Shown piece after piece: positions 38,101-48,400 of a DNA stretch of 64,000 nucleotides (the first letter of the stretch is position 1; each line of letters starts with the position of its first letter). Source of the stretch: Chitinophaga sp. YR627 (GTDB lineage: Bacteria > Bacteroidota > Bacteroidia > Chitinophagales > Chitinophagaceae); the NCBI RefSeq assembly GCF_900114995.1, contig NZ_FOUX01000001.1:124001-188000 (forward strand), given 5' to 3'. The notes under the pieces were generated by a model. That model made no database searches. It saw only the letters and a program-made list of their open reading frames with translations, and was not told the origin of the DNA. The position numbers and the translations under genes are program-made.

Positions 38101-41100
38101 CGATACGGCTTTGGCAGCTGGTGTGAACCTGTTACTGACGCCGATGTCTTATGTGCAGATGAGCCAGGCCGGTATATTATCACCTGATGGAAAGTGTTTC
38201 ACTTTTGATAAACGGGCGAACGGCATGGTGCCGGGTGAGGCAGTTGCTGTCGTGGTACTGAAGAAGCTCTCTGCTGCGATCGCAGCCGGTGATCCGGTGT
38301 ATGCGGTGATTGACGGCAGTGGTGTAAACTATGATGGGAAAACAAACGGTATTACAGCTCCAAATGGTAATTCCCAACGGGCATTACTACAGGATGTTTA
38401 TAACCGATATCATATTGATCCGGCAACCATTGACTATGTGGTAGCACATGGAACCGGTACTAAACTGGGAGATCCTATTGAGGTGAATGCCTTAGCCCAG
38501 GCATTCCGGAGTTATACGGATAAACAGGGCTATTGCGCGATCAGTTCTGTAAAGACCAACTTCGGACATACCTTCGCCGCTTCCGGTCTGGTAAGTCTTA
38601 TTTCATTAGTGAAAGCTGTACAGGAGAAGGTGATCCCTGCCAGTCTGCATTTTGAAGAACAGAATGAGTTCATTCACTGGAATGGCAGTCCTTTTTATGT
38701 GCCCCGTCAGGCGGCAGCGTGGCCGGAAGTCAATGGGAAAGCAAGAACAGGTGCCGTAAGCTCATTCGGTATGAGTGGCACGAATGCGCATGTAGTGGTG
38801 AGCAGCTATACCAGGGAGAATACTTCTGCCGGGCCTACTTCAGGGCCGGTATTGCTCTTGCTGTCGGCTAAAACGGAAGAGGCATTACTCCGTAAAATGG
38901 AAGATATGATCGCCTATCTGCATCACACCAGCGAAAGCCTGTTTCAGATAGCTTATACTTTGCAGGAAGGACGTCATCATTTTTCACATCGTACGGCTAT
39001 TGTCGTGCAACAACAACAGGATGCGATACAGACCTGGACCAGGGCTTTGAACCAGGAGAAGTTACCCCACCTCTTCAGCAATAAGGTATCCCGTGATTTT
39101 AAAGTACAGGCAGCTCTACTGGGATATGGTACTGAGTTGCTGCGTAAGTGTTCCGGCAATCAATTACCTGCGCAGGAGTATCGTGAGTCATTATATGCGT
39201 TAGCAGAACTGTACTGTCAGGGTTATGATTTCCCCTGGCGCGAACTATACAGCGATGTGCCGCAACGTTTACATCTGCCGGTCTATCCATTTGAGCAGGA
39301 GCACTACTGGGTAGCGGAAAAGCAGATAAACGGAGGTAATACCGGTACCTCCCATATCGGAGGCTTATTACATACAAATACATCTACGCTGGATGGTCTT
39401 GTGTTCAGCTCAACTTTTAAAGGGAACGAATTTTTCCTGGCGGACCATGTCGTGAAGGGGAAGAAGATCTTGCCAGGCGTCGCACATATAGAGATGGCAT
39501 ACACTGCCTTGAAACAGATAGCCGCCGGATATGCAGCAGAAGGAACTGGTGTGATATTGAAAAATATTACCTGGATGCGTCCTGCCATACAGGAGAATGG
39601 GCCATTGCAGATGAAAATATCATTGACCGCTAATGAAGATGGTCAGATCGATTATCAGATCCATAGTATAAGTGCTAATGGACGTGAAAATATGCTGAAC
39701 AGCACAGGCACTGCATATATAATGGCGGAGGCAATACCGCCTGCATACGATCTTACTCAATTGAGAAGGGAACTGGGTAATACGGTTGACGGAGAGAGGG
39801 TATACAATACGTTCAGCGGGATAGGACTTGATTACGGCGCCTCCTTCCGTGGTATCAGCCAACTGTATACAGATGGTGTACAGGTATTGGCTCGCCTGTC
39901 ATTACCTGAAAGCCTTTTCTCTGCATCATATGCGCTACATCCGGGAATGATGGATGCAGCTTTGCAGTCATTTATAGGATTTGTATTTGGCAACATTGCG
40001 CATCCGGAGGAACTGGATAACAAGTCATTAAAACCAGCCTTGCCATTTGCGTTGGATAGTATAAGCGTTTTTGGCGTCTGTCAAGCGGAGATGTGGGCAT
40101 TGACCCGTTTTAGCGAAGGCTATAGTGCAGAAGGCAGTATTCAGAAGCTGGATATAGATATCTGTGATAATGCAGGAAATATAATAATCAGTCTCAGGGG
40201 CTTTACGACGAGAACATTGACGGAAGAAGTGGCGGCTGACAATAAGCAGGATGCCGGTACACCAGTAGGAAAACTATTGCTGCGACCAGTATGGAAGACC
40301 ATTCGTCATCAACAGGATACCTTATATCCGGCGGCAGATGCGAAGATACTTGTTGTTGTACATAATGGAAATGAACGTCATGCAGTTGCCGCTTACTATC
40401 CGGATGCCCATTTCCTTATCATTACGGGGCAGGAATCAGTTACCGTGCTTGAAGAGAAACTGGCGGCTGTTGAAAAGATAGATCATATCATCTGGCAAGC
40501 TGCTGCAACAGGTACATACGCGGTTGATGCAGAGGGTATGATAACAGCACAGGAGGGTATCGTGTACGCATTGTTCCGGTTTGTCAAAGCATTACTGAAA
40601 GCAGGCTATGGGGCAGAAAAATTAGGCTGGACGATCCTTACGAGGCAGAGTCTTTCTATCGCCAGGGAAGAACAGGTAAACGCTGCACATGCTGCTATAC
40701 ATGGTCTTGTTGGTGTTATGGCAAAGGAGTATCCTAACTGGAAAGTAAGACTGGCGGATCTCGGTCAGGAACATGAACTGCCGGAGAGTCTCTTCCGGAT
40801 GCCTGCCGATCCTCATGGAAATGCGTTCGTCTATCGTGGAGGACAGTGGAAACAGCAGGAACTGATTGTTTATGAACAGCAACGACAGGAACTTACCTCT
40901 TACAGACAGGAGGGCGTGTATGTAGTGATCGGTGGCGCTGGTGGCATCGGAGAGGTGTGGACCGATTATATGATCAGCCGTTACAAGGCACAGGTGATCT
41001 GGATCGGCAGACGTGCTTATGATAAGGACCTAGAAGAGCGCATTAATAAACTCAGTATAAAGGGACCAGCGCCTGTTTATTATACGGCTGATGCGACCAG

Positions 41101-44100
41101 TTATGCGTCATTACATACCGTATATGAACAGATAAAACAGCGTTTCGGAAAAATAAATGGTGTTATTCATTCTGCCATTGTTTTGCAGGATCAGGGCTTA
41201 GGGAATATGACAGAGGAAAGATTCCGTGCAGGACTTTCTGCAAAGCTGGATGTAAGTGTCCGGCTGGCGCAGGTATTTGCTGCTGAGGAGCTTGATTTTG
41301 TGCTTTTCTTCTCTTCCATGACCACCTTTACCAAAGCACCGGGACAGAGTAATTATGCAGCCGGTTGCACGTTTAAAGACGCCTTTGCATTACAGCTTGC
41401 CCAGACCTGGCATTGCCCGGTGAAAGTCATTAACTGGGGTTATTGGGGCAGTGTAGGTATTGTTGCCGATGACAGCTACAGGGAGCGTATGGCATTGGCG
41501 GGATTTGATTCGATTGAACCCGCAGATGGAATGGAGGCGTTAGAAGCATTACTGGCATCGCCGGTTGAACAACTGGCATTTATTAAAACCTGTAAACCTT
41601 TGCAGCTGGAAGGGATCAGACTGTCAGAAAGAATGACGGTGTATCCTGCTCCTGCACAGGTAAGTGCTCCTCGTACCATGAATGATGTAACAGGTACGCT
41701 GAAGCAGATAGTAGCAGCAACTACTGGTATTTCCGCTGAAAATATAGACGTGCAGGCCGCGTTTGGTGAATACTGTGCCGATCCGGAGGTATTTGCAGCA
41801 ATAGCAACCGGTATCAGTGAGCAGATGGATATTCATCTCAATGCAGGATTACTCATGTCTTTCACAGATCTGGCAGCATTGTGTAAACATGTACAATCGT
41901 TGACAGGAGGCAATAGCGCCGATTATAGTTCGCCGGAAAGACTGGAGCAGATCTGGCAGAAAGTAGGCGCTCAGGCACTGGAAATGGAACAGCTGCTCGC
42001 CAGACTATTATTTGTGCATTTAAGAGAACTGGGCTGCTTTACAAGTCCGGGAAGCTGTACGGTGTTAATGGAAAATGGCCGGATCGTCATTGGATATAAG
42101 AGATGGATGGAGGAAAGCCTTGCAGCATTGGTAAGAGCCGGACTCCTCACAGCAGAGCGTGGACAATATACGATCGCTGAAAAAGCACTGGAGCTGCCAG
42201 CGGCTGAGGTGCATCAGGAGTGGGCTGCCAAACGTTTGTTATGGCTGGAAAATCCGAACCTGAAGAACCAGGTCGTATTAGCAGATGCTACAGTAGGTGC
42301 GTTGCAACAGATCATTACAGGAAAGCGTCCGGCAACAGAAGTGATGTTTCCCGGTTCATCCATGGAGATGGTACAGGGAGTATACAAGGATAATCTGGTG
42401 GCCGATTACTTTAATGAGCTGATGGCGGTAGCATTGGTGAACTACCTGCAACAACGCCGTACAACAGATCCTGATCTGCGTCTCCGTATACTGGAGATCG
42501 GTGCAGGTACCGGAGGCACCAGTGCAATGATCTTTGGAAAACTCAAACCTTATCAGGAGCATATTGCTGAATACTGTTATACAGATATATCAAGAGCATT
42601 TTTATTACATGCGGAGAAAGCTTATCTACCGGATAATCCTTATATCCGGACTAAGATATTCGATGTAGACAAGCCGATACAACCACAGGGCATTGAAGCA
42701 GGTATGTATGATGTAGTGGTTGCAACAAACGTGTTGCATGCTACTTCCAACATCAGCAATACCCTGCGTAATACCAAAGCTGTTTTGCAGACAGGCGGCT
42801 TGCTGTTATTAAATGAGTTGCGTGCAAGTTCCTTATTTACGCATCTGAGTTTTGGACTATTAGATGGCTGGTGGTTGTATGAAGATCCGGAAGTAAGACT
42901 GCCGGGTAGTCCGGTACTGGTGGAAGACAGCTGGAGACGACAGTTGACAGATGAAGGTTTCAGCGATCTGCAATTCCCTGTAAAAGCGGCTCATCATCTC
43001 GGACAACAGATCATCATTGCCGCCAGCGATGGTATTGTACGGCAGCTTGTCCATCAACCACCTGTTGCGCCAGCAGTTACTGTACAGGCAAAACCGGTTG
43101 TAAAGAAATCTGCACCAATACAACAACAAGCAACAAACAGCAGACGTGCTGATAAAAGGGCCGGTCTGGAAGAGAAAGCCCTGGCTTATTTCAGGGACCT
43201 GGTGGGTGGCGTGCTGAAGATCCCAGCGCACAAAATAGACGTTGACGCTTCATTTGAATCTTATGGCATAGACTCGATACTTGTCGTACAGCTAAACAAT
43301 GCATTGAAAGAGGTATTTGGAGAAGTATCCAGTACGCTGTTCTTCGAATACCAGGATATCCGTTCGCTCAGTGCCTATTTTATAGATACACAGAAAGAGG
43401 CGCTGATCAGCTTATTAGGAAGTGATGCGCCATCTGTCGGGCATACACCTCAGGAAGTAACGCAGCCTGCTAACACGCAGATAGCTGTTCCGGTAGCATT
43501 TGGCAGAAAAGCAAATGTGACAGCCGTTCAATCAGTAAACAGCTTTACGGAACAGAGAAATACCACTATACCCATTGCTATTATCGGTATCAGTGGGAAA
43601 TATGCGCAGGCAGCTTCGCTGGATGCGTTCTGGGAAAATCTGAAGACAGGTAAAAACTGTATTACAGAGATACCGGAAGAGCGCTGGAACTGGCGGACAC
43701 ACTTCGATGAAGAGAAAGGGAAATGGGGTACTACCTATTCCCGCTGGGGTGGTTTTATTCCTGATATAGACCGCTTTGATCCTTTGTTCTTTAATATATC
43801 TCCTTTAGAGGCAGAACGTATCGATCCGCAGGAAAGGTTGTTCCTGGAGACATCCTACAATGCCATCGCTGATGCAGGTTATACCCCGGCTAAACTGGCG
43901 GTTGACCGGAAGGTGGGGGTATTCGCCGGTATTATGAACGGCAATTATATCACCGGACCAAGCTATCATTCTGTCGCTAACCGTGTGTCTTATGTGATGA
44001 ACTTTCAGGGGCCTAGCCTGGCGGTAGATACCGCCTGTTCGTCTTCACTGACGGCTATTCATCTCGCTATCGACAGTATACGCAGCGGTTCCTGTCATTG

Positions 44101-45424
44101 TGCGATAGCAGGTGGTGTAAACCTGATCGTAGATCCTGTACACTATATGCGACTTTCAGCCGCAGGGATGTTGTCAGCAGGCGATCAGTGTAAAGCATTT
44201 GGTGATGGCGCTGATGGGTTCGTAGATGGGGAAGGTGTTGGTGCTGTGGTGTTGAAACCGCTGTCCAGCGCGATCTCAGATGGTGATCACATTTATGGTG
44301 TGATACAGGGTTCCGCTATTAATGCCGGCGGCCGCACCAATGGTTATACTGTTCCTAATCCTGTTGCGCAGGCACAGGTCGTGGCAGATGCACTGGATCG
44401 CGCGGGTATTGATGCACGGACAGTCACTTATGTGGAAGCGCATGGCACCGGTACTGTCCTTGGCGATCCTATAGAAGTAAATGGCTTGACACGGGCATTT
44501 TCAGCAACAACAGACGACAGGCAATTCTGTGCGATTGGTTCTGTCAAGACGAACATCGGGCATTGCGAAAGTGCAGCAGGTATTGCCAGTCTGACGAAAG
44601 TACTGTTACAGATGAAACATGGCCAGCTGGCGCCATCATTGCATGCCGCGCAAACCAATCCCAATATCAATTTTGCCAATACGCCATTTAAAGTACAATC
44701 GCAATTGTCCGACTGGGCCTCACCAAGAATAGCAGGTATTTCTTCTTTCGGAGCTGGTGGAGCTAATGCTCATCTGGTTGTTACTGAATATATACATGAA
44801 CCTGTAGCGTTGACAACACAAGGATCTGTTATGATCGTTCTTTCTGCCCGTACAGCAGATCGTTTACAGGCGCAGGTGAGTTGTCTGCTGGATGCGGTAT
44901 CTGTTGATGGTTTCAATGAAACGCTCGCTGCGATTGCTTATACTTTACAAACCGGCAGAGAAGCGCTGGAAGAACGGCTTGCATTTACGGTTGCCTCTAT
45001 CGAAGAACTGAAGCAGCAGTTAGCTGCTTATCTGCAGGAGAAGCATACAGCTGTTTTCCGCGGACAGGTAAAGCCCAATAAGGATATTGTCGCTGTTTTC
45101 TCTTCGGATGAGACGCTGGCACAGGTAGCTGATCAGTGGTTATTACAGCGCAATGATACAAAGGTGCTGGAATGGTGGGTAAAGGGATTACAGATCAACT
45201 GGGAGTTACTATATACCGCAGATCGTCCGCGCAGGATCTCATTGCCGGGGTATCCGTTTGCCGGTGAAAGGTACTGGCAGGCAGCATTGCCGGTTAAGGA
45301 AAAAGCTACAGCGCAGGTTACTGCAAGAGATGATAAAGAATATTACGATTTGCTTGATGCTGTACTTAGCGAAGAGCTGAGCGTACAGCATGCCACTAAT
45401 GAAATTGTAAAAATGCTTAACTGA
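32135..45424 (+). CDS. Trans-AT polyketide synthase (cMT-ACP / KS-KR-ACP / KS-DH-KR-psiACP-cMT-ACP / KS)
   Basis: 4429 aa, starting 48 nt after the previous gene. Domains: C-methyltransferase ~46-404 (ILEIGAGTGG near 221-230); ACP Ser478; KS8 ~576-1011, Cys750 (TMCSSS); KR ~1419-1602 (Tyr1565), very like the KR at 23740-24300; ACP Ser1721 (GFDSVS); KS9 ~1806-2224, Cys1970, AHGTGT intact; DH with His2438 and Asp2607 (DAALQ); KR ~2927-3155, Tyr3074 but Cys3078 for Asn; ACP-like domain ~3182-3261 with Pro3217 for Ser; second cMT ~3266-3642; ACP Ser3714; KS10 ~3812-4222, Cys3968 (TACSSS); C-terminal helical docking tail ~4395-4429. No AT domain. The first ~45 residues do not match a recognisable docking domain although they must bring this cMT to the KR that ends the preceding protein. 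Predicted work: two alpha-methylations, one hydroxyl and one or more double bonds. Confidence 0.94.
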   Translation: MNVNLGVNKAEIITALPATVITVIDKLEEHIPDTNGVVSAMKTESASHLSVLDKLLTELLWWQLKKSDVLKTGGLVRSEYHRPQQLPAFYERWLDETLRVLVSAGYLQKEDNKFTPTGKGSSLKDAWSAWETAKVTDLSDVNVKAQVALLDATMKALPDILSGKVPATDVLFPEGSMKLVEGIYKHNKVADYFNEVLSETLTAYCQERIRQDKNVRINILEIGAGTGGTSAILFKQLAPFREHIESYCYTDLSRAFLMYAENTYAPSVPYLQCRIFDVEKPAVQQGIEQGKYDIVIAANVLHATRNIRRTLRNAKAAMKNRGLLMLNEMSHNTLFTHLTFGLLEGWWLYEDAPVRMAGCPGLSPESWKNVFIAEGYDKVFFPSAYGIALGQQIVVAESNGIIRQPRPSSVTNGDVSSSGPKSSAGKTVPLNTNAPDVDGDGLKGKTIAYLQQIIGETLRIPAGNIKPAVALEDYGIDSIIVVQLNKALGEVFADLSNTLFFEYQTVNELAAYFIKAYPDKLKEVLQLDAKQEETPLVPEKEAKPVTAKKIPVFKGVKKKETVAAVKEAAQPSVREPIAIIGISGRYPGGDNLTAFWESLKAGKDSISEIPSDRWSLDDFYVPDKTAALENGKSYSKWGGFINGHADFDPQFFNISPREAVNIDPQERLFLQACWEVMEDAGYTRRQIAEQFAHRVGVFAGITRTGFDLYGPELWRKGAAYFPRTSFSSLANRTSYLLNLRGPSMPVDTMCSSSLTAIHEACEHLYRNECDMAIAGGVNLYLHPSSYVLFCSQQMLAADGKCKSFGEGGDGFVPGEGVGVVLLKKLSLAERDNDHIYAVIKASGVNHGGKTNGYTVPNPVAQAALISETIAKAGIEAEAISYIEAHGTGTELGDPIEITGLTQGFAAATNQFCSVGAVKSNIGHCEAAAGIAGITKVILQMKHGLIAPTLHAETLNPKIRFEATPFVVKRELTEWKRPVKEQNGLLQELPRIAGISSFGAGGSNAHVLVEEYISQVREQVVYDQLVIVLSARTKIQLDEKVRDLLQFINSEGQSAELADIAYTLQTGREEMEQRAAFVCSSATALREILAAYLSSENEPAGVYRGQVKKGQSSPVIFTNDEDFRDTLATWISKGKLEKLAELWTGGLEIDWSLLYNNGMPRRISLPVYPFARERYWFPELDQQGSGQTADKSSIVKSAINTDKHELLTFEEVWIQKALSTPALPAAGILLCVVEDTASINTISASVASLLPAVKLLFVTKDHVEGGDNIFQLDKDKATAYKTVFNKIKAAYGVVDGVLYAGPANEVAYEDILYLLQGLLSAGLKAGRLLLKSAYASTLEKCYAFSWIGYARSLGFVFPGMDIHVVLHAAGDALNMQTVLGELWYTGNHVAHYENGVRTVPQLEERNIQTGRLPLLKQGGTYVVTGGFGGLGLLFSAYLSNTWKANVVMTGRRRLSVEEEAKVSVIQHDNNKVIYVQADVSDIAAMEQVRAAAKQITGEISGILHIAGVQSHTTIGDKHYDDFTSVLSSKIRGSQVLDEVFGQEALDFVCYFSSSSAVLGDFGSCDYAIANRFQMSYGALRRTAGFKGVTTVINWPLWREGGMSLGESSSLDLYLKSSGQGYLESAMGLSVFESLLREGDVTRLVMYGDSTRIHQMPLLSAETELPVPTIVSVNGAGRSAEMHGWSVAECLLWDLRRQVSELLQLGMEKVAADVNLADFGFDSVSLMQLSKRLTAYYDVEVTPAVFFSYATLEKLQEYYLDEHTEKINTFYSEAHTVVVPGKRSVAEPRSFAASATPAQTSVSNNDADEPIAVIGMSGRFPQAGNIAEMWKLVAEGKSAIAEIPTTRWDWREYHDEQIVPGKSNSKWGGFIPDVDQFDPLFFEIAPLEATYMDPRQRLLLQEAWAALEDAGYGPAQISSSKVGMFVGAEDGEYQILTGGQGSITSNHAAIMSARLSYFLNLDGPNISINTACSSGLVALHLACQSLRSNECDTALAAGVNLLLTPMSYVQMSQAGILSPDGKCFTFDKRANGMVPGEAVAVVVLKKLSAAIAAGDPVYAVIDGSGVNYDGKTNGITAPNGNSQRALLQDVYNRYHIDPATIDYVVAHGTGTKLGDPIEVNALAQAFRSYTDKQGYCAISSVKTNFGHTFAASGLVSLISLVKAVQEKVIPASLHFEEQNEFIHWNGSPFYVPRQAAAWPEVNGKARTGAVSSFGMSGTNAHVVVSSYTRENTSAGPTSGPVLLLLSAKTEEALLRKMEDMIAYLHHTSESLFQIAYTLQEGRHHFSHRTAIVVQQQQDAIQTWTRALNQEKLPHLFSNKVSRDFKVQAALLGYGTELLRKCSGNQLPAQEYRESLYALAELYCQGYDFPWRELYSDVPQRLHLPVYPFEQEHYWVAEKQINGGNTGTSHIGGLLHTNTSTLDGLVFSSTFKGNEFFLADHVVKGKKILPGVAHIEMAYTALKQIAAGYAAEGTGVILKNITWMRPAIQENGPLQMKISLTANEDGQIDYQIHSISANGRENMLNSTGTAYIMAEAIPPAYDLTQLRRELGNTVDGERVYNTFSGIGLDYGASFRGISQLYTDGVQVLARLSLPESLFSASYALHPGMMDAALQSFIGFVFGNIAHPEELDNKSLKPALPFALDSISVFGVCQAEMWALTRFSEGYSAEGSIQKLDIDICDNAGNIIISLRGFTTRTLTEEVAADNKQDAGTPVGKLLLRPVWKTIRHQQDTLYPAADAKILVVVHNGNERHAVAAYYPDAHFLIITGQESVTVLEEKLAAVEKIDHIIWQAAATGTYAVDAEGMITAQEGIVYALFRFVKALLKAGYGAEKLGWTILTRQSLSIAREEQVNAAHAAIHGLVGVMAKEYPNWKVRLADLGQEHELPESLFRMPADPHGNAFVYRGGQWKQQELIVYEQQRQELTSYRQEGVYVVIGGAGGIGEVWTDYMISRYKAQVIWIGRRAYDKDLEERINKLSIKGPAPVYYTADATSYASLHTVYEQIKQRFGKINGVIHSAIVLQDQGLGNMTEERFRAGLSAKLDVSVRLAQVFAAEELDFVLFFSSMTTFTKAPGQSNYAAGCTFKDAFALQLAQTWHCPVKVINWGYWGSVGIVADDSYRERMALAGFDSIEPADGMEALEALLASPVEQLAFIKTCKPLQLEGIRLSERMTVYPAPAQVSAPRTMNDVTGTLKQIVAATTGISAENIDVQAAFGEYCADPEVFAAIATGISEQMDIHLNAGLLMSFTDLAALCKHVQSLTGGNSADYSSPERLEQIWQKVGAQALEMEQLLARLLFVHLRELGCFTSPGSCTVLMENGRIVIGYKRWMEESLAALVRAGLLTAERGQYTIAEKALELPAAEVHQEWAAKRLLWLENPNLKNQVVLADATVGALQQIITGKRPATEVMFPGSSMEMVQGVYKDNLVADYFNELMAVALVNYLQQRRTTDPDLRLRILEIGAGTGGTSAMIFGKLKPYQEHIAEYCYTDISRAFLLHAEKAYLPDNPYIRTKIFDVDKPIQPQGIEAGMYDVVVATNVLHATSNISNTLRNTKAVLQTGGLLLLNELRASSLFTHLSFGLLDGWWLYEDPEVRLPGSPVLVEDSWRRQLTDEGFSDLQFPVKAAHHLGQQIIIAASDGIVRQLVHQPPVAPAVTVQAKPVVKKSAPIQQQATNSRRADKRAGLEEKALAYFRDLVGGVLKIPAHKIDVDASFESYGIDSILVVQLNNALKEVFGEVSSTLFFEYQDIRSLSAYFIDTQKEALISLLGSDAPSVGHTPQEVTQPANTQIAVPVAFGRKANVTAVQSVNSFTEQRNTTIPIAIIGISGKYAQAASLDAFWENLKTGKNCITEIPEERWNWRTHFDEEKGKWGTTYSRWGGFIPDIDRFDPLFFNISPLEAERIDPQERLFLETSYNAIADAGYTPAKLAVDRKVGVFAGIMNGNYITGPSYHSVANRVSYVMNFQGPSLAVDTACSSSLTAIHLAIDSIRSGSCHCAIAGGVNLIVDPVHYMRLSAAGMLSAGDQCKAFGDGADGFVDGEGVGAVVLKPLSSAISDGDHIYGVIQGSAINAGGRTNGYTVPNPVAQAQVVADALDRAGIDARTVTYVEAHGTGTVLGDPIEVNGLTRAFSATTDDRQFCAIGSVKTNIGHCESAAGIASLTKVLLQMKHGQLAPSLHAAQTNPNINFANTPFKVQSQLSDWASPRIAGISSFGAGGANAHLVVTEYIHEPVALTTQGSVMIVLSARTADRLQAQVSCLLDAVSVDGFNETLAAIAYTLQTGREALEERLAFTVASIEELKQQLAAYLQEKHTAVFRGQVKPNKDIVAVFSSDETLAQVADQWLLQRNDTKVLEWWVKGLQINWELLYTADRPRRISLPGYPFAGERYWQAALPVKEKATAQVTARDDKEYYDLLDAVLSEELSVQHATNEIVKMLN
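41680..41915 (+). other. Serine-less ACP-like domain between KR and C-methyltransferase
   Basis: ACP-like helical segment whose GxDS position reads CADP, with Pro3217 of the PKS in place of the carrier Ser. It takes the same KR-to-cMT position as the degenerate domain at 302-530, so it is a conserved module feature here and not a one-off decay event. Confidence 0.55.
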
Positions 45425-45430
45425 CAAGAC

Positions 45431-48400
45431 ATGAAAGAACTGGTTACGTATATATTGAATGAATTGAAAGCAGACCGGATATCCCGGTCTGAGGCAGTCA
45501 GATTGCTCAAACAGGCAGGTACTAATGGACCTGCGGCTGATACTATAGTGTTACATCCACTGATCCACCGAAGTACATCTACGCCCGGAGGTCAGGTATT
45601 TGAATCGGTATTCACAGGGACGGAATTCTTTCTTACAGATCACGTGGCTGCCGGAAGAAAGATAGTACCGGGAACGGTCTATCTGGAAATGGCAAGAGCA
45701 GCTGTTGCTCTGTCAACAGGTGTGGCAGAGGATGCAATTGCTTTATCGCGTGTCAGCTGGCAACAGCCTATGGTTGTAAGCGATGAAGCAGTAAATGTAT
45801 ATACCGCTTTACAGGTCCAGGAAGATGAGACTGTTTTCTTTGAGATCTATAGTGAGTGGGATGGTGTGAAAACGATTTATAGTAATGGATGGGCGGCGCT
45901 TACGGAAAGTGATGATACAGCCTCTTCTGATATAGCTGAACAGTCAGCCGAATTACCAATACTGTTGACGGGCGATGCGTGTTATCAGCTGTTTGAAAAA
46001 GCAGGTATGGTATATGGGCCTGCCTTCAGGGCTATTCAACAGATCTCTGGAAATGAGGAACGGGTAGTTGTTGATCTGTTGTTGCCGGAAGCCCTGGAAT
46101 CTTCCATGGGTGATTATCCCTTACATCCTGTTTTACTGGATGCTGCTTTACAGGGAAGTATAGGTCTGACTATTGGCGATGCGGTAATGAAGAGTAAGGC
46201 GCCTTTTGCACTGGAGGCAGTTAAGGTATATCGTCCCTGTTCTGCACGGATGCAGGCAATTATTACTTATAGTAAAGGATATACGGGGTACGGCAATATT
46301 CAGCAGCTGGATATCCAGTTGAAAGACCAGCAGGGGAATTTGTGTGTCCTGTTGAAGGGGTTTACTTTCAGGTTACTTGATCTGGGTGTATCGGAACAGT
46401 TATTATTACTGGAGAAAAAGGAACTGCCATTTACTGCTGCGAATGATCCGGTAACACCGGATTATGAAAGACATGTCATCCTGTTGTATGGAGATGCTGT
46501 GCCATTCGCAGGAATTATACAGGAGGCGTTTGATAAAAGTAAAGTGCTTACGATCGAGACGGGTAGTGACACGCTTCCGGATAATTTTATGTCAAATGCT
46601 GAGCGGCTGTTTCTTGAAATAAAGCGTTTACTGGAAGTACGCGTGACCGGCAGGACGCTGTTGCAGGTAGTTATGACGGGTGCGCATCATTCGTTGCTGG
46701 CGGGTGGATTAAAGGGTATGTTGCAGACAGCGGTATTGGAATATCCGTTGCTGGATGCAAAACTAATTGAAACAGATGAAACAGGAACAGGGCTTATTGC
46801 AGTTTTAAAACAGCATGCAGGACCTGGACCATTATATGTAAAATACAGGGAAGGAAAAGGATGGCAGGAAAACTGGTCGCCATTGTCAGCAGGCAGCGAC
46901 ACGACGCCCTGGAAGGATGGAGGAGTATACCTGATCACCGGTGGAACCGGTGGTTTAGGACAGTTATTCGCCCGTGAAATACTGTCGCGTACCCAGGATG
47001 CGATTGTTATCCTGGCAGGCAGACGTGCGCAGGACAATAGTATTAGCTCGTTGCTGGAAGCGCTGAACAGTGAAACAGGGAAAGTCGTATACCGTCAGAT
47101 GAACCTTTCAGACGCTTCGGCGGTAAATACGGATATCCAGGATATCGTATCTCTTTATGGTGGTTTGCATGGTGTTATACATAGCGCAGGATTGACAAAG
47201 GATGCCTATATCACCAAAAAAGATATTACAGATTTCAGAGAAGTATTGTTGCCGAAGGTGACTGGTACAGTCCACCTGGAGAATGCCTGTCGTGACATAG
47301 CGCTGGATTTCTTTATCTTGTTTTCTTCCGGAGCTGGTGTTACCGGTAATGCCGGACAGGCTGATTATGCAACAGCAAATGCCTTCTTAGATACCTTTGC
47401 GCTGGATCGTTCATCCTACGTTGCTGAACGAAAGATGAATGTAAGATGGTTATCTATCAACTGGCCCTTGTGGGAAGAGGGAGGGATGGATATAAGCCGG
47501 GAAGCGCGGCAGCTGTTATGGCAGACCACAGGCATGACACCTATGAGTACCACAAATGGTTTGCAGGCTTTTTATAAGGCCTGGGCTTCGCATAAGACAC
47601 AGGTCCTGGTGATGCAGGGAGATCCGCAAAAACTGCAAACATTTTTCCGCCAGCCAGAAAAGCGAACGGAGAAGCGACAGACAACTTCACAAAAAAACAT
47701 TCCTGTTATAGATAACAGCGTTGATATACAAGCGGCAGCGCTGACTTATTTTAGTCATCAGCTGGCGGACTTTGTCAAACTCCCTTATCATGAAATTGAG
47801 TCAGATGTGACGCTTGACAAATATGGCATTGAGTCTATATTGATGATGCAGCTCGTATCGCATTTTGAGAAACAGTTTGGTCCTCTACCAAGGACCTTAT
47901 TTTTTGAGTATCAGACGATCGCCGAGCTAACAGGATACTTTATATCCGAACATAGCGCACAGTTACAAACAATACTGGGTGTAGGTAAGAAGCCTAATGA
48001 AGAAAAGGTAAGTAAACCGGTAGAACGACCTGTTGCATATCTCAGGGAAAAGAAGCCTTTAAAATCTACTTCAGCGAAGGCAGTAAACCCTACTGCTGAC
48101 CGGGATAAAGAAGCCATTGCGATTATAGCTATTGAGGGCAGATATCCGCAGTCGGCCAATATCGCTGCATTCTGGGATAATCTGCGCTCAGGAAAAGACT
48201 GCATCACTACTGTACCGACGGAGAGATGGGACAATAGTCGCTACTTTGAGCAACGGTCGGCTGCCCCGGGAAAGACACATTGTAACTGGGGTGGATTCAT
48301 ATCAGCCGCCGATCAGTTTGATCCGCTTTTCTTTAATATATCTCCAAGAGAGGCTTCGCTGACGGATCCACAGGAGCGGCTTTTTCTGGAGACGGTGTGG

